Shown here: positions 35,651 to 44,995 of the stretch, piece after piece
Numbering within the stretch: position 1 is the stretch's first letter
How the letters are laid out: each line of letters starts with the position of its first letter
Assembly: GCA_041156125.1 (NCBI GenBank)
Contig: JBEVTI010000012.1
Location: forward strand, 79,267-143,266
DNA length: 64,000 bases
Reading direction: 5' to 3'
From: Paraktedonobacter carboxidivorans
Lineage (GTDB): Bacteria; Chloroflexota; Ktedonobacteria; Ktedonobacterales; Ktedonobacteraceae
Translations under genes and position numbers: made by a program
The notes under the pieces: model-generated
Seen by the model: the letters and a program-made list of their open reading frames with translations, nothing else
The model's database searches: none
Told to the model about the DNA's origin: nothing

Positions 35651-36691
35651 ATGCCTAATAATCGCCGTCTGGTTCTGCGTTTCTTGATTGCGGGAGCTGT
35701 TCTGCTGCTCTTGCTTTTGCTTGTTATCCCCCGGCTGTTGTCGCTTCACCCCTCAGGCATTTCTGTGACGGGGAGCATGTCTGTGGCAACCATTGCCAGC
35801 ACTGGCGCAACTGGTACGCCCGCGTCAACAGTGATAAACAATAGCGCATTGCCTGATTTTCAGCATATCTTCTTGATCGTCATGGAAAACAATAGCTATA
35901 GCAACTTAATAGGCAATGCTGATGCTCCATGGATTAACAGTGCCGCGCACAATTATATAGTCGCGACTAATTACTACGGCGTGGGACATCCCAGCGAGCC
36001 TGATTATATCGCACTCACATCAGGTTCTGTGCAGGGTGTGACCTCTGACGCTGATGTCACGCTTAACGCGCCAAATATTGTTGACCAGTTGGAGAAGCAT
36101 GGCAGATCCTGGACGGCGTATATGCAGGGGCTTTTCTCTGCTGGGAATACCAATAAACTGGCCTCAACTGCGGGTGACTACGCGCGTAAGCATAACCCCT
36201 TTGTCTCATACGCTGATATTCAGCAAAATCCTGCGCGGCTGGCCCGGATTGTCGATTTCAGCCAGTTTGCCAGCAATCTGGCCGGCAATGCCATGCCCGC
36301 TTTTGTCTGGATTACCCCCGATCTTTGCCACGATATGCATGGAGCGGGCGCATGTAGCGATACACGGGGCCTGATTCAGGTCGGTGATGCCTTTCTACGC
36401 GCGACGGTCAACCAGATCATGCACTCGTCTGCCTGGACAGGCCACTCCGCGATTTTTATCACCTGGGACGAGAGCGAGGCTGACGATAACAGCGGCTGCT
36501 GTGGCGCCAATCCCGGTGGTGGGCATATCCTGACGCTGATTATTCCCTATGCGACCTCGCCTCCGCAGACCCTAACTAGACCCTATAACCACTACTCGCT
36601 ACTTGCCACTATCGAGGATGCCTGGAGTCTTGGTTGCCTGGCAACAACCTGCGATGTTGGGAGTGTACGACCAATGGCCGGGGTGTTTTAG
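35651..36691 (+). CDS. Secreted phosphoesterase family protein (acid phosphatase/phospholipase C-like)
   Basis: 346 residues with a strong N-terminal hydrophobic segment (~10-32), so exported and possibly anchored. The alkaline-phosphatase-like fold has the metal/nucleophile region FLIVMENNSYSNLIG (~75-89), GVGHPSEPDYIALTSGS, and the second metal site FITWDESEADD with H in GGGHILTL. The family (PF04185) cleaves phosphomonoesters or phospholipids outside the cell. AGGGG lies before ATG. Confidence 0.87.
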   Translation: MPNNRRLVLRFLIAGAVLLLLLLLVIPRLLSLHPSGISVTGSMSVATIASTGATGTPASTVINNSALPDFQHIFLIVMENNSYSNLIGNADAPWINSAAHNYIVATNYYGVGHPSEPDYIALTSGSVQGVTSDADVTLNAPNIVDQLEKHGRSWTAYMQGLFSAGNTNKLASTAGDYARKHNPFVSYADIQQNPARLARIVDFSQFASNLAGNAMPAFVWITPDLCHDMHGAGACSDTRGLIQVGDAFLRATVNQIMHSSAWTGHSAIFITWDESEADDNSGCCGANPGGGHILTLIIPYATSPPQTLTRPYNHYSLLATIEDAWSLGCLATTCDVGSVRPMAGVF

Positions 36692-36703
36692 TGGATAAAA
36701 CGT

Positions 36704-37051
36704 GTGGCCGATGGTTGGGATGTTTGCGTGGATACTTCAGAAGGCCTGTACTCAACATATGTTGTCTGGCATGCTAAGGCAGGAGAAGCGTTGCTGACAT
36801 ATAACGGTCATGCCCCGACTTTAGATATAGGGTCTTCTGTCATCTCTGTGGTCTGGTCGCCAGATAGCAAGCGTGTAGCCAGCGGCTGCATTGACGCGAG
36901 CGCGCAAATCTGGGGCGCCCTTGATTGACAACAATATTATAAATATCGCGGCCACAGTGGCGCTGTGTACGCGGCTGTCTGGTCGCCCAATGGGCAGTAT
37001 ATTGCTTCTAGAGGCGATGATAAAACAGTCAAGGTCTGGCAAGCAGTATAG
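36704..37051 (+). pseudogene. WD40-repeat protein relic with in-frame stop
   Basis: The frame from 36704 encodes pieces of WD40 blades (VVWHAKAGEALLTYNGH; VVWSPDSKRVASG..AQIW), stops at TGA 36926-36928, and continues in the same frame with QQYYKYRGHSGAVYAAVW, SPNGQYIASRGDDKTVKVW and stop at 37051. About three blades of a normally seven-bladed protein remain and there is no proper start. It is the tail of a destroyed gene between the phosphoesterase and the MFS gene. Confidence 0.8.
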
Positions 37052-37057
37052 TCGGGT

Positions 37058-38410
37058 TTACTCGGCTGGCTGGCGCGTTTCGGCTTGCCCGGCCCGAGCC
37101 AGGGGAGTCGCGCTAAAAGCCAGGGTCATACCAATGCTCAGCAGACCGATGATAGCGTAGATCAGGGCAATATTGCCTGTTCGTTCAATCGCGATGCCGC
37201 CGAGTAGGGCGCCCAGCGAAGCTGAGGGCCAGGTCAGGAGGCGGATAAAGGTGATCACGCGACCCAGTAACTGACTGGGCACTTCGCGCTGTGTCAAACT
37301 GTAGGAACTAATAGAGAACAATACGTCCGCGCCGCCGCGTAGGCACCAGAAGAAGAGCAAGACCCAGTACCAGTGCGTCAGAACTGCCAGGAGTGTGAAT
37401 AGCCCATCCAGCAGGATCGAGGCCAGAATAAGCGTGCCTGCCGACCAGCGCCTCCCTATACGCTCCGCTAGCAGGGAACAGAGCACAGTGCCCAGACTAC
37501 TGGCCGCATAGAGCAGGCCAATCTGTGTATCGCTGGCCGCGAACCACTCTCTGGCGAGTGGCACCAATTGTATAGCCGTTGTGGGCAGAATAAAGTTGGC
37601 TAGCAGCAGAAGTAGTGTAATCCAGGACAAGAAACGGTGACTTAGTACGTAACGCAGGCCTTCTTTGATACTGGTGAACAAGTTGCTAGCTTGAGAGTTC
37701 TCAAGCGAGTTGGCGAAAGGCCCTGCCTGGATTTGCTCCCCATCAGAAGAGGCGGCTTCTTGTTTAGCAGGTCCAGGTGCGAAGGCAAGAGGGTCAGATT
37801 TTTGCGCAGAAGGTTGGAAGCTCGTTCTAACCAGAGCGAGCGAGGCGGCTGAGGCTAGGAATGAAACTGCGTCAACCAGAAAGAGCACTGGCAGAGGGAC
37901 AACTGCGATCAATGCCCCAGCGATCAAGGGACCGATCACGTTCGCGGTTGAGTTTCCGGCAAGGATACGTCCATTAGCTGCGAGCAATTTGTCCTGGCTG
38001 ACCAGGCTGGGGATGGCCGCGAAATTAGCTGCGTCAAAACCGATGCCCAGCGCGGCGTTGAGAAATGCCACGGCGAAAATCCACCAGACCGAGAGAATAC
38101 CGGTTTGTGCGGCAAAAAATAGCGAGGCAATGATTAGAGCACGTGCTAGATCGGTGAACAGCATCAAGCGCTTGCGATTGATATGGTCCACCCACGCGCC
38201 AATCACCAGACCAAGGAAGAAGTAGGGCAGAACGGCAGCACTTACCGACAGGGCCAGGTCTAGAGAAGAACCGGTCAGCTTGAAAATCAGTAGTGGTATC
38301 GCGAAACTCGAAAAAGAGCCGCCACAGGCCGAGATAGTCTGGCCAAGCCAGAATTTCCAGAAATCGCTACTGAACGGCACCTTCCGCGTGTTTGAAGAAT
38401 ACGCAGGCAT
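37058..38410 (-). CDS. MFS exporter (EntS/MFS_3-like)
   Basis: 450 residues with about twelve TM segments; FWLGQTISACGGSFSSFAIP is TM1 and the loop GAWVDHINRKRLMLFTDLARA (in part) the MFS motif A region. A charged loop of ~50 residues joins the two halves. The start at 38410 is preferred: AGAGG is 6 bases upstream, while the ATG two codons earlier touches that site. Relatives export siderophores or macrolides; the substrate is unknown. A WD40 relic ends just 6 bases from its stop, converging. Confidence 0.85.
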   Translation of the reverse strand: MPAYSSNTRKVPFSSDFWKFWLGQTISACGGSFSSFAIPLLIFKLTGSSLDLALSVSAAVLPYFFLGLVIGAWVDHINRKRLMLFTDLARALIIASLFFAAQTGILSVWWIFAVAFLNAALGIGFDAANFAAIPSLVSQDKLLAANGRILAGNSTANVIGPLIAGALIAVVPLPVLFLVDAVSFLASAASLALVRTSFQPSAQKSDPLAFAPGPAKQEAASSDGEQIQAGPFANSLENSQASNLFTSIKEGLRYVLSHRFLSWITLLLLLANFILPTTAIQLVPLAREWFAASDTQIGLLYAASSLGTVLCSLLAERIGRRWSAGTLILASILLDGLFTLLAVLTHWYWVLLFFWCLRGGADVLFSISSYSLTQREVPSQLLGRVITFIRLLTWPSASLGALLGGIAIERTGNIALIYAIIGLLSIGMTLAFSATPLARAGQAETRQPAE

Positions 38411-38594
38411 AGGCATCCTCTATATAGATTAGGATGGTTCTTGCTAATTTCGAGCAATAGATACTTCTAAGAGCACCTTTCAAGAACATCCCCTCTATGC
38501 AGATTACCTTGCTTGAAGCATATTACTAAAGGTTTTTTCTATGCTCATGGCATAGCTGCTGTCAGGAGTTATGCCATGAGCATAGGTGAGTTGA

Positions 38595-38756
38595 TCAGTG
38601 GAGGAAGAAATTGTAAATGATCATCACAATAGTCATCACCAGGAGCAGGTGGATAAAACGCTTTCTGCCGCTACCGACCATGCCCAGGAACCAGATGACG
38701 GACGTAATGACGATCAAACCCCAGATAATAGTGTGCAGGTCGAATATAGAAGTCAT
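38595..38756 (-). CDS. Lmo0937-type small membrane protein
   Basis: 53 residues with two hydrophobic segments (WGLIVITSVIWFLGMVG and FIHLLLVMTIVMIIYNFF). Length, the GxxxxxFIHLLLV pattern and the two-helix layout match the lmo0937 family of stress-linked membrane peptides. ATG 38756 is chosen because GAAAGG lies 9 bases upstream. Confidence 0.75.
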   Translation of the reverse strand: MTSIFDLHTIIWGLIVITSVIWFLGMVGSGRKRFIHLLLVMTIVMIIYNFFLH

Positions 38757-38783
38757 TTCGTGCATCCTTTCGCACTCTACCTT

Positions 38784-39027
38784 GAAGATGCCGTAGCATC
38801 TCTGGTCTGGTACTACCTTGCAATGGTGCGTATTACGAGGTAACACGCGTGCTAAGACTTTTAATTAGTCAGGTTTGATTTTCGTTTGCAAAGATGCCGC
38901 GGCTGAATACACGCCGCCGCGTGTTCTGCTCGCGGCATCAGTGGTGTAGTGCTACCTTGCAATTGTGTATATTACAGGGTAACGTGCGTTATGAAAATTT
39001 TAATTCGCCAAGTTTGACTCTCGCTTG
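38784..39027. repeat. Degenerate tandem duplication of the htrA 3' end
   Basis: 38813-38889 and 38952-39027 align along their whole length at roughly 75% identity. The second copy contains the htrA C-terminus and stop; the first, on the same strand, reads like a decayed copy (QTKIKPD then stop instead of QARVKLGELKFS). A GATGCC..GGCATC-type hairpin precedes each copy, so the repeated unit is about 105-140 bp. Confidence 0.7.
38893..38939 (-). terminator. Hairpin downstream of htrA
   Basis: GATGCCGCG (38893-38901) pairs with CGCGGCATC (38931-38939), with inner ACACG/CGTGT. It lies 50 bases after the htrA stop on the minus strand. Confidence 0.55.
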
Positions 39028-40539
39028 TTGCTGCTGTGTCCCACGTATATAGTTTACACTGACCGTTGAGCCGGGATCATGGGAGAGCAGTGAGTCGCTC
39101 AGGTCCGAGACATTATTGATAGTCCGGTTGTTAACCTGGATGATCGCATCCCCTGCTTTTAGTCCGGCATTAGCGGCAGCACCGCCAGGCATGGTGCTGA
39201 CAACAAGCGCGCCATGATCGACCTGTAGTCTGTCCCGAGCTGCGACCAGTGGATCAACCGTGATAACGCTGGCTTGAAGGGCTGCACGCCCACTATGTAA
39301 TACTTTACCATATTGAATGAGTTGTGGCGCAATGAATTTAACGCGATTGGAGGGGATAGCGAAACCAACCCCATTAGCAGGAGTTTTAAATTCAGGATCG
39401 ATGGCCACCAGAGTCGGGATGCCGATCAGATTGCCGTTCAGATCGACCAGAGCGCCGCCGCTATTGCCGGGATTGATAGGGGCATCGGTCTGGACGGCGT
39501 CAAGGATTGTGCCGCCGCCGCGCCCCTCGCTTACTGTGCGGCCCAACGCGCTGACGATGCCCTGTGTGACCGTCTGGGTGATGCCTAGAGGATTGCCTAT
39601 AGCCAGCACCGTATTGCCCACCTCCAGCCTGGAGGAATCGCCAACAGGCATGACATACATTTTGTCAGGTGGGTTGATTTTCACCACTGCCAGGTCATCG
39701 GCGGTGTCAGCGCCTACCAGGCTAGCGGGTACCGAAGTACCGTCAAAGAGCACAACATTAAACTTCTGGCCTCCTGTAACCACATGATCGTTGGTGATAA
39801 TATGGCCCTGCGGATCGATAATTACACCCGATCCCACGCTCGCACCCTGAGTCGTTTTCACATTGATCTGAACTACAGCCTGCCGATCTTGCGCGATGAT
39901 CTGCTCGGGCGTCATGGCCCCATTCTTATAGCCAATGGGAACTGTATTTTGCGAAGCTGCGTTTTGTTTGCCAATCTGCCAGCCAACCAATCCACCCAGC
40001 AGCAGGAAAAGCATAGTCCCGATGATCGAGCCTGCCAGGATGTTTGAGATCAGTTTGCGGCGTGCCGGGGCCATTGGTTGCAGTCTACCACCTGGCTGAT
40101 AGATTGGTTGCACCGTGCCTTCGATCTCGGGTTGAGATCTGATATCCCAATCGGACTCCGTTGCCTGCTTATGGGGTATCTCGTTGGGCGAGTGTGGCTC
40201 AGTGCCCGCGTCTGGTTGCTCTGGCGTAGCAGGCCATCGTTCATCGCGGCGGTGTGCCGAGGACGATCTCATGCGCGGAGTCGGATACTGCTCCTCCCCG
40301 CTGTAGCGCATTTCCGCTGCCTCTGCCGAGTCCTGGGAGCCAGCGGGGTCAAAATATGCTCCCTCATCTGGCGAAGAATACGCGCCAGCCTGAGCGTTCC
40401 CATCCTGCTCCCCGTTTTTCCGGCGCCTCGATGGTCGCCTCGGCTGTTGAGCATCCTGCTCCTCCAATGGTTGCCTGGCATCCCCGGCGCCTTGCTCAGG
40501 CTGCTCTGGATACCTCTGGTCGTTTTCAGAATTTGACAT
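38989..40539 (-). CDS. htrA: HtrA/DegP-type trypsin-like serine protease with PDZ domain
   Basis: 516 residues. A ~165-residue charged, disordered cytoplasmic N-terminus is followed by one TM helix (SIIGTMLFLLLGGLVGWQIG), then the protease outside. The triad motifs are ITNDHVV (His), DDLAVVKI (Asp) and NPGNSGGAL (Ser), and a PDZ domain with GLKAGDAIIQVNN ends it. The start is ATG 40539 after GAGGTTGAAGG. It degrades or refolds damaged exported proteins. The long N-terminal tail is typical of Gram-positive-like and Chloroflexota HtrA proteins. Confidence 0.92.
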   Translation of the reverse strand: MSNSENDQRYPEQPEQGAGDARQPLEEQDAQQPRRPSRRRKNGEQDGNAQAGAYSSPDEGAYFDPAGSQDSAEAAEMRYSGEEQYPTPRMRSSSAHRRDERWPATPEQPDAGTEPHSPNEIPHKQATESDWDIRSQPEIEGTVQPIYQPGGRLQPMAPARRKLISNILAGSIIGTMLFLLLGGLVGWQIGKQNAASQNTVPIGYKNGAMTPEQIIAQDRQAVVQINVKTTQGASVGSGVIIDPQGHIITNDHVVTGGQKFNVVLFDGTSVPASLVGADTADDLAVVKINPPDKMYVMPVGDSSRLEVGNTVLAIGNPLGITQTVTQGIVSALGRTVSEGRGGGTILDAVQTDAPINPGNSGGALVDLNGNLIGIPTLVAIDPEFKTPANGVGFAIPSNRVKFIAPQLIQYGKVLHSGRAALQASVITVDPLVAARDRLQVDHGALVVSTMPGGAAANAGLKAGDAIIQVNNRTINNVSDLSDSLLSHDPGSTVSVNYIRGTQQQQARVKLGELKFS

Positions 40540-40731
40540 CACCTTCAACCTCAAAATAAGAATAAGCGTGTGCATGCTATGTATCTACGACCAGTATGAG
40601 ACAGTCTGCCAAAAAAGGGAGCAGCGAGAGTTCTCCGCATGTGTGGCGTACAACTCCAAAGGAGTAAAGCTCGTATTAATGATAATGTATCTGGTAGTAA
40701 TTCCAGTGTATGAGAAAGAGAAGCGGCTATT

Positions 40732-41046
40732 ATGCGACAAGAAATGCAAAATCAATCACAGCCCTCTTATGGTTATGAGGGGGAGCGAACGCCTGATGCC
40801 CCGAGCTATTATGTTCCCGGACAGAAGCTTTTAGTACCGGTAAGCGGTCACGCACCCAGTCCAGGCCAGCGCCTGGCCCTTGCGATTGTCTCGCTTTCTC
40901 TCCTTATCTTCCTCATCTTTGGCCTGATCTCCCTGGCTTCTGCGGAAAATGCTCCTAACTGGGCTGTTATTCCCATCCTTTTCGTTATGCTCTTATTCTC
41001 AGCCGTCGCTACAGCAATCAATTTTATGTTTAACCGTAGAGTTTGA
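40732..41046 (+). CDS. Small membrane protein with two TM segments
   Basis: 104 residues: a polar Gln/Pro/Tyr-rich N-terminus (~45 residues), then two TM helices (LALAIVSLSLLIFLIFGLIS; WAVIPILFVMLLFSAVATAI). I do not recognise a named family; such two-TM proteins with a proline-rich cytoplasmic head are often DUF4190-like. The ribosome site is weak, and an in-frame ATG at 40744 is possible. Divergent from htrA. Confidence 0.6.
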   Translation: MRQEMQNQSQPSYGYEGERTPDAPSYYVPGQKLLVPVSGHAPSPGQRLALAIVSLSLLIFLIFGLISLASAENAPNWAVIPILFVMLLFSAVATAINFMFNRRV

Positions 41047-41079
41047 GTGTTTTGTGCAAAGTGGGAGAAAGGCAAAGCA

Positions 41080-41811
41080 ATGCGCCTCGCGCTTATTTCG
41101 GACATTCACGGCAATTGTTTCGCATTTGACTCGGTTTTGCGGGACATTCGCCAGCAGGGAATTGAGCAAATTGTTTGCCTGGGAGATGCGATTCAAGGAG
41201 GCGCACAGCCTGCGGAGACCCTTCAGCGTCTGCGCGAGTTGAATTGTCCAGTTGTGATGGGCAATGCTGATGCTTTTGTGCTCTACAACGATCTTGAGGA
41301 GCCACCCAGCGCGCGGCAACTGGCTGTTAGGGACTGGACATTGGCTCAGCTTTCCAGTGCGGATAAAAGCTTTATGGAGCAGTTTCAACCGACGATTGAG
41401 GTCAAGCTGGAAGGTGGGAAGAGCCTGCTGTGCTTTCATGGCTCGCCGCATTCGTTTAACGATATCATCCTGCCGCAGACTCCAGACGAGGTTGTGAAGC
41501 GCTATCTAGGCGGTTTCGCGGCAACTTTCCTGACTGGTGGGCATACGCATACACAGCAGATGCGGCGTCTGAGCGCGAACGTGAGTTGGTACTTCAATCC
41601 TGGTAGTGTCAGCCTGGCGTATAACTGGGGGCGTGCTCCCGATGGCACGAAAGTTGATCCCTGGTCTGACTACGCTATTCTCACCTCCGAGGGAGATGCC
41701 ACTGGCATTACTTTCCGTCACGTACCTTTTGATGTTGCTGAGCTTGCCAGAGTGATTCGCTCTAGCGGGCTGCCTGATGCTGAAACAAGCATCGAAATGT
41801 ACCAGGCATAG
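41080..41811 (+). CDS. Calcineurin-like metallophosphoesterase (YfcE/MJ0936-like)
   Basis: 243 residues. Metal-ligand motifs in order: SDIHGN (8-13), CLGDAIQGG, VMGNADAF, CFHGSPH, and GGHTHTQ, the complete two-metal site. It is cytoplasmic and likely hydrolyses phosphodiesters. ATG 41080 follows GAAAGG by 9 bases. It follows the small membrane gene by 33 bases and may share its message. Confidence 0.9.
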   Translation: MRLALISDIHGNCFAFDSVLRDIRQQGIEQIVCLGDAIQGGAQPAETLQRLRELNCPVVMGNADAFVLYNDLEEPPSARQLAVRDWTLAQLSSADKSFMEQFQPTIEVKLEGGKSLLCFHGSPHSFNDIILPQTPDEVVKRYLGGFAATFLTGGHTHTQQMRRLSANVSWYFNPGSVSLAYNWGRAPDGTKVDPWSDYAILTSEGDATGITFRHVPFDVAELARVIRSSGLPDAETSIEMYQA

Positions 41812-41836
41812 AGTGATACCTTTTTATGAGCCAGTT

Positions 41837-41935
41837 CTGATTTTATAAAATCAGGCCTCAACCACTTTTATCTTCCCATCCTCAGGAAGTGGCAGGAGTT
41901 TGTCGGGGCAAGGCACTGCACCTTGCCCCGACAAA
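41837..41935 (+). terminator. Two successive hairpins after the phosphoesterase gene
   Basis: CTGATTTTATAAAATCAG at 41837-41854 is a perfect palindrome, and 41899-41913 pairs perfectly (15 bp) with 41921-41935 around CACTGCA. The convergent GH16 gene ends at 42027, so the second can serve both. Confidence 0.65.
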
Positions 41936-42026
41936 CCTCAGGCAAGAGGGTTTTGCCTGCGGCGCGCGCGCAAAGCATACCCCTGCGTTTCCCCATTTCC
42001 CAACAAGCAGAGATGGCTCCCAATGG

Positions 42027-42947
42027 TTAGGATTGGTGCCAGACGCGAATATAGTCGATCTGATAGAGAGCGGGGAAAGGGGTAGTGGCGTCTGGATCGC
42101 CAGGCCAATTGCCTCCAACAGCCAGGTTAGCAAGCAGATACATTTGTTTGTCCGAGATATGGCTGGCATTGGTATAGCTAGCGCGAGCTACACCATCGAC
42201 GTACCACGTGATGGCATCCGGTTGCCAGTTCAGCGCATAAGTATGCCAGCCAGAGGAGAAATTGGGGCCGGCCCAGCTTGAGCCGGTATCGATATGTTTG
42301 CCAGTGGCATCGGGATAGTGGTAGTGCATATTGATGATATTGGGTTCGTGACCAAGGATCTCGAACACATCAATCTCCGGTGGCCAGCTTAAATCGGTAG
42401 GCAGAGTCCAGAATGCAGGCCAGAGGCCGCGCCCAGCGGGAATATTGGCACGCATCTCTATATAGCCATATTTGAAGGAGAAACGCGTATCGTATGACGA
42501 ACTGGAGGTTGGTCCAGTGGTAATCATGCCAGAGGTATAGTGGTAAGTGTGCCCATTTGCGGCAGTAACCAGTTTTTTCTGAGCCCGCAATGTGAGAAGT
42601 CCATTGCCGACCGTAACGTTAGCGGGCTGATAGAGTTGCAGTTCGTCTTGAGTATGGCTGCAGTCATCGTTGCCGACCTTGAAGTTAAAATAGCAGGTAG
42701 TCCATTTACTGGTATCAAGTGAGTTCCCGTCAAACTCATCGTGGAAGATCAGGGTCCATAGACCTTTTTGTCCTACAGGCAGCGGATTAAAGCTTGAACT
42801 GGCAGCAGCATCTGCCTGACAGGCAGAGAGCAGTAAGGAGAGAGGGACAGTAAGTAGAAACAGGCGCCAGAACTGTCTCACCGGTATGTGAGCAGGCTGG
42901 TGGCGCTTGTGTATTTTTGCTGAGCGAGAGTGATGGCTGGCGAACAT
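42027..42947 (-). CDS. Glycoside hydrolase family 16 lipoprotein (beta-glucanase)
   Basis: 306 residues. The signal segment FLLTVPLSLLLSAC ends in a lipobox, Cys43. The GH16 jelly roll covers ~60-304. The catalytic signature EIDVFE has E191 (nucleophile), D193 and E196 (acid/base) all present; substrate-cleft marks are GYIEMRANIPAGRGLWPAFW and WHTYALNWQPDAITWYVDG. It would cut beta-1,3/1,4-glucans (laminarin, lichenan) at the cell surface. AGGGG precedes ATG. Confidence 0.92.
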   Translation of the reverse strand: MFASHHSRSAKIHKRHQPAHIPVRQFWRLFLLTVPLSLLLSACQADAAASSSFNPLPVGQKGLWTLIFHDEFDGNSLDTSKWTTCYFNFKVGNDDCSHTQDELQLYQPANVTVGNGLLTLRAQKKLVTAANGHTYHYTSGMITTGPTSSSSYDTRFSFKYGYIEMRANIPAGRGLWPAFWTLPTDLSWPPEIDVFEILGHEPNIINMHYHYPDATGKHIDTGSSWAGPNFSSGWHTYALNWQPDAITWYVDGVARASYTNASHISDKQMYLLANLAVGGNWPGDPDATTPFPALYQIDYIRVWHQS

Positions 42948-43398
42948 GCTATTTTCCCCTGTCTATGTGTGTACAAGAAAAAGTCCAGGCCATCTGTGCC
43001 GCTCCAAGCGGAATTGTAGGCAAACCGGGCTGATTGCTTGCCAGTGTATATGTTTATTTTCCCATATTTCCCGCGAAAAATCCATCATCCTGGTACTCTG
43101 GTCGAGGGCGGTGATAAAACTCTCATTTTTGACGACAAAGCCGCCGAAATATCCAGGTCGCTGCTGAGCCTGTAGACACGAAACCTTCTACAGGCTCAGC
43201 AACTTATCCTAAAAATCTGGGATGGGGCCTCAGGCGCGAGACTGGTGGCATGCCTGGCCGGGAGTTTTACTGCGCGGTTTAAATGGCCTTGCGGAAAATA
43301 CTGCCTCGTGTTTTTTAACTATATGTCAGATATAATAGATCATGGTTCACATGCATATAAATGTGCAGCCACTATTTATTCTACCGCGAGGTGCTTCA
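42948..43398 (+). promoter_or_regulatory. Divergent region with a 14-bp hairpin and a TATAAT box
   Basis: GCTGAGCCTGTAGA (43163-43176) pairs perfectly with 43187-43200, although no gene is known to end here; it may end a short transcript. TATAAT at 43331-43336 points right, without a clear -35; transcription from ~43343 supports the TTG start of the kinase. Confidence 0.45.
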
Positions 43399-44385
43399 TT
43401 GAAATATGCGCTTTTTGTTGGCGAGATGTTGATTGACTTTATTCCCGCGCCGCTGGGACCGGAGGGTACACTGGCTTATCAGCCGCATCCAGGTGGCGCT
43501 GTGGCTAATGCCGCAGTTGCGCTGGCCCGCCTGGGAGGTGCGGCCCGTTTTGTAGGAAAATTGGGCGAGGATAGCTTTGGCCGTTTACTCTTACGTGTCT
43601 TGCGGGATAATCGGGTAGATACGCGCTTTGTTCCCACAAGCACGCGCGGTAATACGACCATGGTGCTGGTCACGTTGCGCGAGGAGGGGCAGCGCGAATT
43701 CGCGTTTTATCGCCAGGGAACGGCGGATACGCTGCTAGAGGCGCGTGAGATCTCACGTCCAGCCTGGGAGGATGTTGTGCTCTGTCACGCCGGTTCGGTG
43801 CTGCTGGCTAGCGAACCAGCGTGTTCCGCTACGCTGGCAGCGTTGGATAAGGCGCGGCAGTTGGGGCTGACCACCTCTTTTGATGTTAACGCGCGCCCGG
43901 CGCTCTGGGACTCTGAGGAGGCATTGCGCATCTTGCTGGGACAGGTGGTGGGGCGAATAGATCTGCTCAAGTGCAGCGCTGAAGAAGCTCACTATCTAGC
44001 TACCACTGCGCGGGAGCCATTTGAGGCAGCGGATACACAGGTTTTACGCACTTTTGCCGAGAGCCTGCTCGCGCGGGGAGTAGCACTGGTAATCATCACG
44101 CGTGGTGCGCTGGGAACCCTGTTAGTCAATCAGCGAGCTTATGTTGAGGTGCCAGCTTTGTCTGTTCAGGCTCTCGATACTACGGGCGCGGGCGACGCGT
44201 TTATAGGCGCCGCCCTCTACCAACTCCTGCTCAACGAACGCGGCTCCGCGTCGCAACTGGGCGCGTTAGAGGCCGAAGAATTACGCGCGTTGGGGATCTT
44301 CGCCAATCGCGCGGCGGGTTTGAGCTGTACCCGCTACGGTGGGATCGCCTCTCTGCCACTGCTAGCTGAGGTCGAACAGGAGTAA
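43399..44385 (+). CDS. PfkB family sugar kinase (fructokinase/ribokinase-like)
   Basis: 328 residues. The N-terminus LKYALFVGEMLIDFIP and GGAVANAAVALARLGG (substrate region), and the C-terminal ATP/anion-hole motif DTTGAGDAFIGA, define the family; the catalytic Asp is in GAGD. TTG at 43399 is chosen because GAGGTG lies 6 bases upstream and the -10 at 43331 would exclude the ATG at 43342. The sequence is closest in style to fructokinases, but specificity is not decided. Confidence 0.87.
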   Translation: MKYALFVGEMLIDFIPAPLGPEGTLAYQPHPGGAVANAAVALARLGGAARFVGKLGEDSFGRLLLRVLRDNRVDTRFVPTSTRGNTTMVLVTLREEGQREFAFYRQGTADTLLEAREISRPAWEDVVLCHAGSVLLASEPACSATLAALDKARQLGLTTSFDVNARPALWDSEEALRILLGQVVGRIDLLKCSAEEAHYLATTAREPFEAADTQVLRTFAESLLARGVALVIITRGALGTLLVNQRAYVEVPALSVQALDTTGAGDAFIGAALYQLLLNERGSASQLGALEAEELRALGIFANRAAGLSCTRYGGIASLPLLAEVEQE

Positions 44386-44404
44386 GTTGCCGCTGCTCGC
44401 GTGT

Positions 44405-44995
44405 CTACTGAAGAAATCCTGGATCATGGTGTGGCAGACGCGCTTTTTGTCCCAGAGCGCGGAAGTGGAAAGAGCGCCCGATCAGCATAAAGCCATCGAC
44501 CAGCGCGTAGCAACCGATGATCCAGACCATAGCCAGCAGAGCCACTACCGGGCTAGAGGCTAATAGGACAATACCCAGGAGAAGCGAGGCGATGCCAGCT
44601 ATGGCGAGAAACACAGGTGAATGGGTGGCAATGCCGCTAAAAGCTGAGGCCAATTGAAGCACGCCAGTCATAATCGCCCAGATAGCGATCACATAAAGTA
44701 TCACAAGCATGCTCACTCCTGGCCAGAACATCACAGCAAGACCGGCGAGCAGGCTCAAGATGCCCGTGAACAACTCTGTACCCCAGTAAGGAATCTGATG
44801 GCGCTCCTGGATGGCCATCGCGATGCTCAGAATACCATTGACCAGGGCAAAAGCCCCAAACAGGAAGATCAAACTTAGCAGGGTGATATGTGGCCAGAAG
44901 ATGGCGCACACCCCAAACAGGGCCACCAGAATACCCCAGGTCAGCATGAGCCACCAGTACTGGCTCGCCAGGCGGGTTGGTGAGTACGTTTGCAT
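44405..44995 (-). CDS. HdeD/DUF308 family membrane protein
   Basis: 196 residues with six TM helices arranged as three pairs; motifs WGILVALFGVCAIFWP, FLFGAFALVNGILSI and GILSLLAGLAVMFWPG are repeats typical of DUF308. HdeD is linked to acid resistance in enterobacteria; the role here is unknown. ATG 44995 lies 7 bases after GAGGAG; ATG 44998 is the alternative. It converges on the sugar kinase gene, whose stop is 20 bases away. Confidence 0.85.
   Translation of the reverse strand: MQTYSPTRLASQYWWLMLTWGILVALFGVCAIFWPHITLLSLIFLFGAFALVNGILSIAMAIQERHQIPYWGTELFTGILSLLAGLAVMFWPGVSMLVILYVIAIWAIMTGVLQLASAFSGIATHSPVFLAIAGIASLLLGIVLLASSPVVALLAMVWIIGCYALVDGFMLIGRSFHFRALGQKARLPHHDPGFLQ

Noticed and set aside
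42946..43167. 73-codon plus-strand frame before the hairpin at 43163
   Set aside because: Cys/Arg-rich composition and lack of a ribosome site argue against a gene, although a short transcript cannot be excluded.
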